DNA of 37,994 bases from Nitrospira sp. (GTDB lineage Bacteria; Nitrospirota; Nitrospiria; Nitrospirales; Nitrospiraceae): contig VOPT01000050.1 in the NCBI GenBank assembly GCA_009594865.1, positions 1 to 37,994 of the forward strand, written 5' to 3'. Shown piece by piece: positions 18,012 to 26,566 of the stretch (positions are counted from its first letter, which is position 1; the number at the start of each line of letters is the position of its first letter). The notes under the pieces were generated by a model. It made no database searches. It was not told the DNA's origin and saw only the letters and a list, made by a program, of their open reading frames with translations. A program made the position numbers and the translations under genes.

Positions 18012-19529
18012 ATGAAGTTGCGACTGGATCTTCGGCTTAGTCAGAAATTGATCATGACGCCGCAATTGCAGCAGGCGATCAAGTTGCTGCAATTATCTCG
18101 CTTGGAGCTTCAGCAAAGTCTGCAGCAGCATCTGATGGAAAATCCCTTGTTGGACGAATTGGTGGCGGAGACCGAAGAGAGCGAGGAGACTGCGGCCACT
18201 GAGCGAGAACAACCTGATACCACAACGACGGCGGCCGCTGAGACACGCGGGGAAGGCGACGACAAGCCGGCGGAGAGCGGAGAAAATGCCGAAGAGTTTT
18301 CCGCCTCTACCTGGGAAGACTATTTCGATACAGACATGCGCCGCGGTGAAACGGAGTACAGCTCCTCGTCCAAAGAAGAATTTCCCTCCTATGAGCAAAC
18401 TGTCGCCAAGTCGACGTCGCTCGAAGACCATCTTGTCTGGCAGTTGTCTTTGTCAGGCTTATCCGATCGCGAAAAGGCCATTGGCCGCCTGATCATCGGC
18501 AATTTGGACGACGACGGCTATCTCCGGATGACGCTGGACGAACTGGTGGCGGGATCCGGCTATTCTGTGGCAGAAGCTGAATCGGTACTGAAAGACGTGC
18601 AGGGGTTCGATCCCAACGGCGTGGCGGCGAGGGACCTGTCCGAATGCCTGCTGCTTCAACTCAAGTTTTTAGGGCGGAGCCAGCTGGGCTCTTTGGGGTC
18701 GCGGCCTGGCGTGCTGAAGGGGTCCGTGCTTGAAGCCATCGTCCTGCATCATCTGAAGGATCTCGAAAAGAAACAATATAATCGTATCGCCAAGGCCTTG
18801 AACATTTCCATGGATGATGTCTTTGAGGCGACTCGCATTATTGAAGGCTTGGAGCCGAAGCCTGGGCGGCCCTTCTCCAACACCCAGAATTACGCCATTG
18901 TGCCGGACGTGTTCGTCGTCAAGAACGAAGGGGAGTGGGAAGTCTTGCTCAACGACGACGGCCTGCCGCGCATGCGGATCAGCCCGTACTATAAACAATT
19001 GATGTCGTCAGGCCAGTCGGGCTCGGCGGAAACCAAGGCGTATCTGGATGACAAGCTCCGCGCCGCGCAGTGGGTGATCCGGAGCATCGAGCAGCGTAAT
19101 AAGACGATCGTGAAAGTCGTCTCCAGCATCGTGAAATTTCAGGAAGGCTTCTTCGAGCATGGCATTCAGCACCTGAAGCCTTTGGTTCTCAAGCAGGTCG
19201 CTGAAGATATCGGCATGCATGAATCCACCATCAGCCGGGTGACGGCCAATAAGTATATGTATTGCCCGCAGGGAATGTTGGAGCTGAAATTCTTCTTTAA
19301 TGCCGGACTTCAACGCGCCGATCAACCGACGGATATGCTGTCATCCCTGACCGTACGGGAAATGATCCGGCAAATGGTTGCGGCCGAGGATGCCCGCAAA
19401 CCGCTCAAGGATGAAGAGATTGCCGCGCGGCTGAAGACCCAACAAGTGTTGATTGCCCGCCGGACCGTAGCCAAATATCGGGCCGAGGACAATATTCCCT
19501 CTGCCACGCAACGGCGGAAGTTTTTTTGA
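18012..19529 (+). CDS. rpoN: RNA polymerase sigma-54 factor RpoN
   Basis: 505 residues. Region I is glutamine-rich (LSQKLIMTPQLQQAIKLLQL), region II is acidic and variable (about 55-120), the core-binding domain follows, then a helix-turn-helix (ESTISRVTANKYMYCPQG) and the RpoN box ARRTVAKYR at about 482-490. Sigma-54 needs AAA+ enhancer-binding activators and often serves nitrogen and surface functions. Location after lptB and before hpf is the classic arrangement. Confidence 0.98.
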   Translation: MKLRLDLRLSQKLIMTPQLQQAIKLLQLSRLELQQSLQQHLMENPLLDELVAETEESEETAATEREQPDTTTTAAAETRGEGDDKPAESGENAEEFSASTWEDYFDTDMRRGETEYSSSSKEEFPSYEQTVAKSTSLEDHLVWQLSLSGLSDREKAIGRLIIGNLDDDGYLRMTLDELVAGSGYSVAEAESVLKDVQGFDPNGVAARDLSECLLLQLKFLGRSQLGSLGSRPGVLKGSVLEAIVLHHLKDLEKKQYNRIAKALNISMDDVFEATRIIEGLEPKPGRPFSNTQNYAIVPDVFVVKNEGEWEVLLNDDGLPRMRISPYYKQLMSSGQSGSAETKAYLDDKLRAAQWVIRSIEQRNKTIVKVVSSIVKFQEGFFEHGIQHLKPLVLKQVAEDIGMHESTISRVTANKYMYCPQGMLELKFFFNAGLQRADQPTDMLSSLTVREMIRQMVAAEDARKPLKDEEIAARLKTQQVLIARRTVAKYRAEDNIPSATQRRKFF

Positions 19530-19547
19530 GGTGCGCGAAGTCCGGCA

Positions 19548-19567
19548 CCATAGAGCGCGCTCTATGG
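19548..19567 (+). repeat. Perfect 20-bp palindrome in the rpoN-hpf gap
   Basis: CCATAGAGCGCGCTCTATGG is its own reverse complement over all 20 bases. It could be a binding site for a dimeric regulator or, in RNA, an 8-bp hairpin with a CGCG loop. No U-run follows, so it is not a normal intrinsic terminator. Confidence 0.85.
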
Positions 19568-19635
19568 CGGTTCAACAATCGTCGCGACGGGCTTGAACGC
19601 AGAGTGGCGTCCAGGGCCCGAGAAACGAGGGTGGC

Positions 19636-20187
19636 ATGCGTTTGATGATTACGGGACGGCATGTGGCGATTACCCCGGCCTTGCGGGAGTACATTGAGCT
19701 CCGCATGGAGCGGCTCGACCGGTACGGGTTGAAGCTGGGCACGCTCCAAATTCTGCTGAGCGTGGAAAAATTTCACCATGTGGCGGAGGTGGTCGGTGTC
19801 GTGCAGGGCCGCCGGTTGCAAGCGAAGACCTCGACCGAAGAAATGTACGCGTCGATTGATGACGTCGTGGATAAGCTCGGCGCGCAATTGCGGAAGTTGA
19901 AGGAGCGCAAGGTCAATCACAAATTCGGCGATCAGCCGCGCGTCCGCGCGGTGGCTCGCAAGACCCCTCGCGCTGAAGATCACGGCATGGAAGTGGTTCG
20001 TCCAAAGCTCGAAGCCCTGACCGTCGAGGAGGCGGTCGAGACGCTCAATGCGGAGAAGCTGGCTCTGTTGATGTTTGTCAATGCGCTGTCCGGTTCTATT
20101 CAGGTGCTCCAACGGCTGCCCAACGGAAGACTGTCTTTGATTGATCCTGCGAGCGACCGGGCTCGCGTCGCTCATGGCCGCGCTTAA
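19636..20187 (+). CDS. hpf: Ribosome hibernation promoting factor, long form
   Basis: 183 residues. The N-terminal S30AE domain (about 1-105) starts MRLMITGRHVAITPALREYI and includes the VVDKLGAQLRKLKERK helix. The C-terminal domain (about 115-175, RPKLEALTVEEAVETLN, then LFVN-like LMFVNALSGSIQVLQRL) is the part that dimerises 70S ribosomes into 100S in long HPF proteins. Lies between rpoN and rapZ; ptsN is missing from its common place after hpf. Confidence 0.95.
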   Translation: MRLMITGRHVAITPALREYIELRMERLDRYGLKLGTLQILLSVEKFHHVAEVVGVVQGRRLQAKTSTEEMYASIDDVVDKLGAQLRKLKERKVNHKFGDQPRVRAVARKTPRAEDHGMEVVRPKLEALTVEEAVETLNAEKLALLMFVNALSGSIQVLQRLPNGRLSLIDPASDRARVAHGRA

Positions 20188-21040
20188 TCTCGTCGTCATC
20201 AGTGGTCTTTCCGGGTCCGGAAAGAGCCATGCGCTCAAAGCCTTCGAAGACGCAGGCTATTTCTGCGTCGACAACCTTCCGCCGGCCCTCCTTCCGACAT
20301 TCGTTGAATTGTGCCATCAACAGGGCGGTGAGATTAAGAATGTCGCCCTTGGAATCGATATTCGCGAACGGGTCTTTTTCGGAGACCTGGCAAAAGTCCT
20401 GAGTGAATTGAAGGCCCAGGGACATGCCTTGCAGCTCGTGTTTCTGGAAGCCCGCGAGGAGGTATTGGTTCGTCGATTCTCAGAGAGTCGCCGGCCGCAT
20501 CCGCTGCTGCCGCATATGCCCGTGGTGGAAGGGGTGCGGTTCGAATGCGAGCGTCTGAGCGAACTCCGTAAACATGCCGATCGAGTGATCGACACCTCCA
20601 CGCTGACGGTGCACGAGCTGCGCGACTTGTTGATCCGGCAGTTTCGTCAGGAGACTACCGCCCGGCGGATGACCATCTCGCTGGTCACATTCGGATACAA
20701 ATTCGGCGTCCCCTACGATATCGATCTGCTGTTTGACGTTCGCTTCATCCGCAATCCCTTCTTTGTTCCCGAGTTGAAAGCCTTGACCGGGGAGGATGGC
20801 AGGGTTCAGCAATACGTATTTGGCGATCCGACCGCCGGACAGTTTCTCGAACATTTGCAAACGCTCTTTGCCTTTTTGATTCCCCTCTATGAGCGGGATC
20901 AACGCAGCTACCTCAGTATCGGCATCGGTTGTACCGGTGGGCGCCATCGGTCGGTGACCCTGGCATTGCGCCTGCAGGAACAATTTGCCGCCCTCGGTTA
21001 CGACGTGTCCGTGACCAACCGCGACCTGCAGAAATCCTAG
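20174..21040 (+). CDS. rapZ: RapZ-type P-loop nucleotide-binding protein
   Basis: 288 residues. Walker A GLSGSGKS is at 11-18; FVDN-like CVDNLPPALLP follows; the C-terminal half has FGYKFGVPYDIDLLFDVRF and GCTGGRHRSV, diagnostic of the RapZ/YvcJ family. In enterobacteria RapZ guides RNase E to the GlmZ small RNA; outside them its role is less clear. ATG at 20174 overlaps hpf by 14 bases. A 6-bp GC hairpin (20149-20154 with 20161-20166) sits just before the start and may affect coupling. A TTG at 20141 is a weaker start. Confidence 0.95.
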   Translation: MAALNLVVISGLSGSGKSHALKAFEDAGYFCVDNLPPALLPTFVELCHQQGGEIKNVALGIDIRERVFFGDLAKVLSELKAQGHALQLVFLEAREEVLVRRFSESRRPHPLLPHMPVVEGVRFECERLSELRKHADRVIDTSTLTVHELRDLLIRQFRQETTARRMTISLVTFGYKFGVPYDIDLLFDVRFIRNPFFVPELKALTGEDGRVQQYVFGDPTAGQFLEHLQTLFAFLIPLYERDQRSYLSIGIGCTGGRHRSVTLALRLQEQFAALGYDVSVTNRDLQKS

Positions 21041-21096
21041 TCCCAGAGCGCTTTTTCTCCGTATTTCTCCTGTCTCCTCTCACGGAGGCCACTTTC

Positions 21097-21124
21097 TTGA
21101 CAGGTGGACTATATCAACTATACT
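21097..21124 (+). promoter_or_regulatory. Near-consensus sigma-70 promoter for the merR-pil genes
   Basis: TTGACA at 21097-21102 is a perfect -35 box, and TATACT at 21119-21124 matches the -10 consensus at 5 of 6 positions, with a 16-base spacer. Transcription should begin near 21131, about 45 bases before the MerR-type gene. It lies in the gap after rapZ. Confidence 0.8.
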
Positions 21125-21175
21125 TAATTTCGTGAGCTCGAATTATGCGATGAATAGCGGCGTTTGAGGCGGTGT

Positions 21176-21391
21176 GTGAAGAAAGTGAATGAGGGGCCCA
21201 AAAAGAAACTCTACAAGACCAACGAGGTCTGCGAGATGTTCGACATCTCGCGCGCGACGTTGTTTCGTTGGGAGCGCGAAGGGCTGATTACCGGGCCGCC
21301 GAGAGATTGGCGCAACTGGCGTCTCTATACGGCCGAAAATGTCGAACAGATCAAGCATGTGATGAGTGGTGGGCGCAAAGACGTTGCGTAG
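21176..21391 (+). CDS. Small MerR-type helix-turn-helix regulator
   Basis: 71 residues, little more than the DNA-binding domain of the MerR family: KLYKTNEVCEMFDISRATLF is the helix-turn-helix and RWEREGLITGPPRDWRNWRLY the wing. There is no ligand-binding or coiled-coil part, so it resembles single-domain MerR/excisionase-like proteins. GTG at 21176 with GAGG 6 bases upstream is preferred over TTG at 21164. It is the first gene after a strong promoter and 13 bases ahead of pilM, so it may control the pilus operon; that is inference. Confidence 0.85.
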   Translation: MKKVNEGPKKKLYKTNEVCEMFDISRATLFRWEREGLITGPPRDWRNWRLYTAENVEQIKHVMSGGRKDVA

Positions 21392-21404
21392 AGAGGGCAA
21401 AGGC

Positions 21405-22502
21405 ATGCTGGCTTCACTGAAACACCTCACGGACATGGATTTTCTGTCGATGTTTTCTCCCCAGCGGCAGCTGTTGGGGCTGGACATCGGATCGAGCAGC
21501 ATCAAACTGGTGCAGATCAAGGAGCACCGTGGGCGGTACACCTTGCAGAAGTTTGGGGTGAAGGAACTGGAGCCCGAGGTGATTGTGGACGGCACGGTGA
21601 TGGACGAAGGGCGGGTCGTCTCCGCCATCAAGGAATTATTAGCGGAGCACAACGTCAAATTGAAGCAAGTGGCCGTGTCGATTTCCGGCCACGCAGTCAT
21701 CGTCAAAAAGATCACTCTGCCGCCGATGCCCGACGAAGAACTTGATGCTCAGGTGAAGCTCGCGGCGGAGCAATACATTCCGTTCGATATCAATGAAGTC
21801 AATCTCGATTTCTACGTCCTGCCGCCCTCGGAGAACCCGGATGAGCAGAGCGAAATGTCGATCGTGCTGGTTGCGGCGAAGAAAGACAAAATCAACGAGC
21901 TGACGGAACTGGTCAAGGCGGCCGGCCTGGTGCCTATTGTCATGGATGTGGATGCGTTTGCCGTGGAAAACATGTACGGCGTCACCTCTCCCTCCACGCA
22001 AGAGGACACCACGATTCTGGTCAACATCGGCGCCAGCGTCATGAATGTGAACATCGTGGGCGGCGGGGTGTCGCTCTTTACTCGGGACATCCCCCTGGGA
22101 GGAAATCGTTACTCCGAAGCGGTCCAGCGCGAAATGGGAGTCTCATATGAAGAAGCGGAGCAACTCAAGAAAAACGATGGAGATGACGATCATACACTTA
22201 CGGCCGTGATGGAAAGCGTCAACGCCGAAGTGGCCTCAGAAATTGCGCGTACGATCGATTATTTCAAGACCACGTCCGCGGAGAGCGAAATTTCGCGGGT
22301 GTTACTGTTCGGGGGGGGAGCGAAGGTGAAGGGGTTGGCTCAACAGCTTCGCGATCGCATGCATGTCGATGTGGAAATCGCGAATCCCTTTAATGAGATC
22401 GACACCTCACAGTGCAACGTCGATCCTGAACAATTGGCGGAGATAGGGTCGCTGGCGGCAGTGGGGGTCGGCCTCGCACTGCGGACGGTGGGGGACCGAT
22501 GA
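21405..22502 (+). CDS. pilM: Type IV pilus assembly protein PilM
   Basis: 365 residues, an actin-like ATPase fold. LLGLDIGSSSIKLVQIKEH is the phosphate-1 region, AVSISGHAVIVKKI and LDAQVKLAAEQYIPFDINEV are typical of PilM, and a late GGGAKVKGLAQQL gives the adenosine region. PilM is cytoplasmic and binds the N-terminus of PilN. ATG at 21405 has GAGAGGG 7 bases upstream; an in-frame start at 21366 lies inside the preceding gene. The stop overlaps pilN (ATGA). Confidence 0.96.
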   Translation: MLASLKHLTDMDFLSMFSPQRQLLGLDIGSSSIKLVQIKEHRGRYTLQKFGVKELEPEVIVDGTVMDEGRVVSAIKELLAEHNVKLKQVAVSISGHAVIVKKITLPPMPDEELDAQVKLAAEQYIPFDINEVNLDFYVLPPSENPDEQSEMSIVLVAAKKDKINELTELVKAAGLVPIVMDVDAFAVENMYGVTSPSTQEDTTILVNIGASVMNVNIVGGGVSLFTRDIPLGGNRYSEAVQREMGVSYEEAEQLKKNDGDDDHTLTAVMESVNAEVASEIARTIDYFKTTSAESEISRVLLFGGGAKVKGLAQQLRDRMHVDVEIANPFNEIDTSQCNVDPEQLAEIGSLAAVGVGLALRTVGDR

Positions 22503-23053
22503 TTAGAATCAACTTGCTCGCAACTGGACCTCGGTCCAGGAAAGCCAAGCCGAAGTGGGATGTACGGGCCGAGGCATTAATCGGCGTCGGGGTGTTGCTG
22601 ATCACGTTGACCGGGTGTTGGTTCTACGCCTCCTCGCTCGACGAAGACATTCAGGCCAAGCAGGCCGAAAAGCAGCTCAAGGACAAACAAGTGGCGCAGT
22701 TGAAGGAGCAGGTGAAGGCGGTCCAGGACTTCGAGGAGAAGAAAAAGCAGCTCGAAGCCAAGAACCGCATCATCGATCAGTTGGAGAAGAGCCGGACAGG
22801 TCCGGTCAAAGTGCTGGACCATGTCAGCCAGAGCCTGAACCCCCTGAAGGTCTGGCTGGTACGGCTGAATCTCAAGGGTAACAGCGTCGAGCTTGAAGGC
22901 CGCGCCTTAACCAACGATGACGTCGTCGAATTTGTCAACAACCTCCGGCGGACCGATCAGTTCGGCGCCATCAAATTGATGGAGAGCCGGGCGGGGCTGG
23001 ACAACAAGATGAATACTTATCAATTCCGACTTGACCTGTCGATGAAAGGCTAA
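22499..23053 (+). CDS. pilN: Type IV pilus alignment protein PilN
   Basis: 184 residues. The N-terminal MIRINLL motif, which binds PilM in studied systems, is intact. One membrane segment lies at about 26-46, then a lysine/glutamate-rich coiled coil (about 50-95) and a small ferredoxin-like periplasmic domain. PilN pairs with PilO in the inner membrane. Coupled to pilM by ATGA and separated from pilO by one base. Confidence 0.94.
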   Translation: MIRINLLATGPRSRKAKPKWDVRAEALIGVGVLLITLTGCWFYASSLDEDIQAKQAEKQLKDKQVAQLKEQVKAVQDFEEKKKQLEAKNRIIDQLEKSRTGPVKVLDHVSQSLNPLKVWLVRLNLKGNSVELEGRALTNDDVVEFVNNLRRTDQFGAIKLMESRAGLDNKMNTYQFRLDLSMKG

Positions 23054-23054
23054 C

Positions 23055-23681
23055 ATGAGTCTGAATGCGATCAGCTTAGACAGCCTCCGCAGCATTCCGA
23101 CAGGCCAAAAGGTTGCGCTCCTCGGTCTCCTGGTGGCCGGAATGTTGGTCGGATTCTACTTCTACGTGGTCGACCCCAAGACCGTCGAACTGGAAGCCGT
23201 GCAAGGGCAAGTGGCCCAGTTGGACATGGAAATCCAGAATCTGACGCTCAAGGTCAAACATTTGGATGAGCTGGTCGCGGCCAATAAACAGCTGGAGATC
23301 GAATTGGCGGCGAAGAAGGAACGTCTCCCGCCGGAAGAGGAAGCGGTGATGCTGCTGAAGCAAGTCTCCGATCTCGGACTGCGGTTGGGCCTGGATGTGA
23401 AGTTGTGGAAGCCGGGCACGCAAGCCGAGGATCCGTCCAAGTTGTTCATTCGCATGCCCATCAACGTCGAAGTGGCCGGCGGATATCATACAGCCGCCAT
23501 CTTCTTCGATCGGATCAGTAAGCTGTCCCGCATCGTGACCGTTCAGGATGTCCGAATCGGCGCCGCCCGGGTCGACCAAGGCCGTGTGGTGACGCAAACA
23601 GTCTTCGATCTGGTCGCCTATGCCGCTCCGCAGGAGAAGAAACCCGTTGCTGCGCCAGTGCCTGCGGCGAAGCCGAAGTGA
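23055..23681 (+). CDS. pilO: Type IV pilus alignment protein PilO
   Basis: 208 residues: one membrane segment (about 18-37, VALLGLLVAGMLVGFYFYVV), a coiled coil (about 42-95) and a periplasmic domain with LFIRMPINVEVAGGYHTAAIFFDRISKLSRIV in parts, the typical PilO pattern. The last 15 residues are alanine-, lysine- and proline-rich. It links PilN to PilP across the periplasm. Its stop overlaps a possible GTG start for pilP. Confidence 0.95.
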   Translation: MSLNAISLDSLRSIPTGQKVALLGLLVAGMLVGFYFYVVDPKTVELEAVQGQVAQLDMEIQNLTLKVKHLDELVAANKQLEIELAAKKERLPPEEEAVMLLKQVSDLGLRLGLDVKLWKPGTQAEDPSKLFIRMPINVEVAGGYHTAAIFFDRISKLSRIVTVQDVRIGAARVDQGRVVTQTVFDLVAYAAPQEKKPVAAPVPAAKPK

Positions 23682-23698
23682 GGAATGGAGCCCCGCTC

Positions 23699-24337
23699 AT
23701 GCCTAATGTAAGAGGACGTACTGTGAACATCCGAGTTTGCTGGAATAGGTGGAGACGGCCGCTCAGCATCGGAGCCGTGATGCTGGTGGTCGGAGGCATC
23801 TCCATGCCGGTGGAGTCGAAACCCCTGACGCATTTGCGCCAGATTGCCTCCATGCGGCCTGCCGATTCTCTGAAGGTCATGCCGTTGCCCGAGGGGCAGA
23901 AGCCGGTTCCCGCGATCGAATCGCCGGCTCCTCGTGTCGAGGGGGCGGTCTCGCAACCAGGTGATTCACTCTCGATGGAATTTTCCGGGACCTCCTACGA
24001 TCCCTCCGGGCGTCGAGATCCCTTCCTGCCGATGGTGCAGCTTGGTCAGCAGGTGGAACAAGACGCGAGTCTCCCCCCCCTGCAGCGTGTCGGCCTCACC
24101 GAGCTGAGTTTGATTGGTGTGTTGTGGGGGAATTACGGGTACACGGCCATGGTTCAAACGCCGGATGGCAAGGGATACAGCATCCGTCGCGGAACACGAA
24201 TCGGGCCTAACAATGGTGTAGTCAGTTCAATCACCGAACGAGGCATCATCGTTCAAGAGCGGTTCACGGACGTGTACGGGAATAAACAGGAGCGTGAGTA
24301 CGTCAAGCTCCTGCACCCGAAAGAGGGCACAGAATGA
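23699..24337 (+). CDS. pilP: Type IV pilus assembly protein PilP
   Basis: 212 residues. A hydrophobic N-terminal segment (about 24-37) is the export signal; no clear lipobox cysteine follows it, unlike many PilP lipoproteins. The folded domain near the C-terminus has SGRRDPFLPMV, LTELSLIGVLWGNYGYTAMVQ and GTRIGPNNGVV, diagnostic for PilP. It connects PilNO to the PilQ secretin. ATG at 23699 was chosen; GTG at 23678 and GTG at 23723 (with AGAGGA upstream) are alternatives. Ends in an ATGA overlap with pilQ. Confidence 0.92.
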   Translation: MPNVRGRTVNIRVCWNRWRRPLSIGAVMLVVGGISMPVESKPLTHLRQIASMRPADSLKVMPLPEGQKPVPAIESPAPRVEGAVSQPGDSLSMEFSGTSYDPSGRRDPFLPMVQLGQQVEQDASLPPLQRVGLTELSLIGVLWGNYGYTAMVQTPDGKGYSIRRGTRIGPNNGVVSSITERGIIVQERFTDVYGNKQEREYVKLLHPKEGTE

Positions 24338-26298
24338 AACACACACAGGTTGGTGTACATCCACTGCTGAGTCTCACTGTGATGGCCGGACTGGTGGGGC
24401 TTGCCGGGTATGCGCATGCCGCTGCGCCGGGCGAAACAACCGGACTCGCCGGATTCACGCAGGCTACGGATCAGCGTGTCGCGGGTTCTACCGAGCATGC
24501 CGCAGCGAAGGAGGAACTCCCGACCGGGGGCACTTCGTCCGCAACATTGCTGACGAGTGTGGAAGCTAAGCCTGAGGGTGGGCGGGTGGCACTGATCCTG
24601 ACCGGTAACGGGGTCTTCGACCACACGGTGAAAATGGTCGGTGACCGCCGCATGGTGCTCGATATGCCGCACATTCAATCGCAGGGACGCCAGTCACAAT
24701 TGGCGGTCGGCCATGCGTTGCTGTCGAAAGTGCGATTCGGGTACCACGCTGACAAGGTGCGATTGGTTCTTGATCTTGCTCAGCCGGCCGAGCATAGCGT
24801 CACGTCCATCGACGGTCGTCTGGTTCTCACGCTTGAACCGAAGTCTGTGGCACCCGTCAATGATCCGAAGGCGGCCGAAGGCGATGTCGCGCCATTGGCT
24901 GACCAGGTTGCGGCGCGATCGATGGTGGTCTCTCATAAGACGCCCCATGCGTTGTTCCGTGTCCAGCCGATTCAATTGACGGCGGAGTCGGTCCAAAAGG
25001 AAGACCGCAAGCCCGAAAGCAATGAAGTGGTCAACGGACCATCGCGCTTTATCGGACGGCGGATCTCTCTCGATTTTCAGCAAGCAGACATCAGCAATGT
25101 GCTGCGTTTAATCGCGGAAGTCAGCGGATTCAATATCGTGGTCGGCGAAGGCGTGAAGAACAAAGTCACCATGAAGCTGGCCAATGTGCCGTGGGATCAG
25201 GCCCTCGACATGCTGCTGAAGATGAACGCGCTGGGCATGATTCGCCAGGGCAATATCGTGTGGGTCGATACGCTGCAGAATATTGCCAAGCAGCAGGACG
25301 AAGAGGCGCGCGCGAAGGATTCCAGAGCGAAGGCCGAGCCCATCGTGACCCGGGTATTCTATATCCGCAATCTCAATGCGACGGAAGTGCAAACCTCCTT
25401 GCGGCAGAACCTGAGCCCGCGCGGCACCATGACCGTCAGCGCCGCGAGCAACGCGTTGATCATCAGCGACACGGAGTCCAAACTGGAAGTCCTCCGGCAG
25501 TTGCTGGACGGCGTCGATCTTGAGGTGCCGCAAGTGCAGATCGAAGCGCGCATCGTTCAAGCCGACACGACGTATACCCGATCGCTGGGTGTGCAGTGGG
25601 GCATTCAGAACGTCAACCAATTGGGGCCCTCAGCAAGTGATCCTATTTCTGCATTCAAAACTGGGACGACGGGAGCGTTCGGTAAGCAGGTTTCGGACTT
25701 CCTGATCAATCTGCCGGCCAACCCGGGATTGCCATCCGTGCCCGGCGCCGGGTTCTCGATTGGCAAAACCGATGGCGCGATGCTGGATGTGCGGTTGTCG
25801 GCTGGAGAGTTGCTCGGGTTGACGAAGGTCATCGCCGCGCCGAAGATTACGACGTTGGACAAGCGGGATGCGAAGATCGCGCAAGGTGAATCGATCCCGT
25901 TCCAGACGACTTCCTTGCAGGGAACGCAGACCACCTTTGTGGACGCGAACCTGGAATTGAACGTGACGCCGCAGATTACGTCCCGCGATCCGAAAGAAAT
26001 CGGCAAGCAGATTTTGATGAAGGTTCGGGCGACGAGAAATGCGGTCGGTGCGCGAAGCAACCCGGCCGGTCCGAGCATCGATCGTCGGGAAGCGACCACC
26101 CAGGTGCTGGTGCGTGACGGGGAAACCATGGTCATCGGCGGCGTGTTCGTCGATACGCAATCGAACAACGTCGCGGGGATCCCGTACCTGTCCCGCGTCC
26201 CCGTGCTGGGCTGGTTGTTTAAGAATAAGACCGAGAACGTCTCGAAGCAGGAACTGTTGATCTTCCTGACTCCGACGATCGTGCGCTCCGCAACTTGA
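24334..26298 (+). CDS. pilQ: Type IV pilus secretin PilQ
   Basis: 654 residues. A signal peptide spans about 1-29 (ending YAHA). A single AMIN domain (about 72-167) for peptidoglycan binding, a secretin/STN domain (about 242-310, ISLDFQQADISNVLRLIAEV), a NolW repeat (about 335-392) and the secretin pore domain (about 398-650) with VQIEARIVQ and VPVLGWLFKNK follow. It forms the outer-membrane pore for the pilus. Last gene of pilMNOPQ. Confidence 0.97.
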   Translation: MKHTQVGVHPLLSLTVMAGLVGLAGYAHAAAPGETTGLAGFTQATDQRVAGSTEHAAAKEELPTGGTSSATLLTSVEAKPEGGRVALILTGNGVFDHTVKMVGDRRMVLDMPHIQSQGRQSQLAVGHALLSKVRFGYHADKVRLVLDLAQPAEHSVTSIDGRLVLTLEPKSVAPVNDPKAAEGDVAPLADQVAARSMVVSHKTPHALFRVQPIQLTAESVQKEDRKPESNEVVNGPSRFIGRRISLDFQQADISNVLRLIAEVSGFNIVVGEGVKNKVTMKLANVPWDQALDMLLKMNALGMIRQGNIVWVDTLQNIAKQQDEEARAKDSRAKAEPIVTRVFYIRNLNATEVQTSLRQNLSPRGTMTVSAASNALIISDTESKLEVLRQLLDGVDLEVPQVQIEARIVQADTTYTRSLGVQWGIQNVNQLGPSASDPISAFKTGTTGAFGKQVSDFLINLPANPGLPSVPGAGFSIGKTDGAMLDVRLSAGELLGLTKVIAAPKITTLDKRDAKIAQGESIPFQTTSLQGTQTTFVDANLELNVTPQITSRDPKEIGKQILMKVRATRNAVGARSNPAGPSIDRREATTQVLVRDGETMVIGGVFVDTQSNNVAGIPYLSRVPVLGWLFKNKTENVSKQELLIFLTPTIVRSAT

Positions 26299-26324
26299 CA
26301 GGTCCCCGCTCGACACGTTAATAA

Positions 26325-26365
26325 TCGCCCCCATTGAGGATGGTACGCTGTCTCAATGGGGGCGA
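26325..26365 (+). repeat. 14-bp inverted repeat after pilQ, possible terminator
   Basis: TCGCCCCCATTGAG at 26325-26338 is the exact complement of 26352-26365, with a 13-base loop. It lies 26 bases after the pilQ stop, where a terminator would be expected, but no U-run follows on the + strand. It may end or attenuate the pil transcript or stabilise its 3' end. The remaining 201 bases to aroB show no gene. Confidence 0.6.
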
Positions 26366-26566
26366 ATCCCATGGAACGTGTCTCCTCCCCATTGTCGATG
26401 GCGATTCTTCCGGGCTTTTCTTCCTTTAGATCGTACCGCCCGCAGCTCAGTCAGCGGCCACCCGTCGCCTTCAGGGTGACTCAATAGCCTGGGCGGCCGC
26501 GTGGAGACGCTCGCGCGATGCGAGGCCGACGAAGAGGCTCCATTCCAAGTCACTGGAAACCTTTGC

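Noticed and set aside
19405..20238. 277-codon - strand frame opposite the end of rpoN and hpf
   Set aside because: Its text is low-complexity arginine-, leucine- and histidine-rich sequence typical of an antisense shadow; both + strand genes are clearly real.
25605..26372. Two overlapping long - strand open frames opposite pilQ
   Set aside because: They mirror the secretin coding sequence in two different frames and show no domain or signal of their own.
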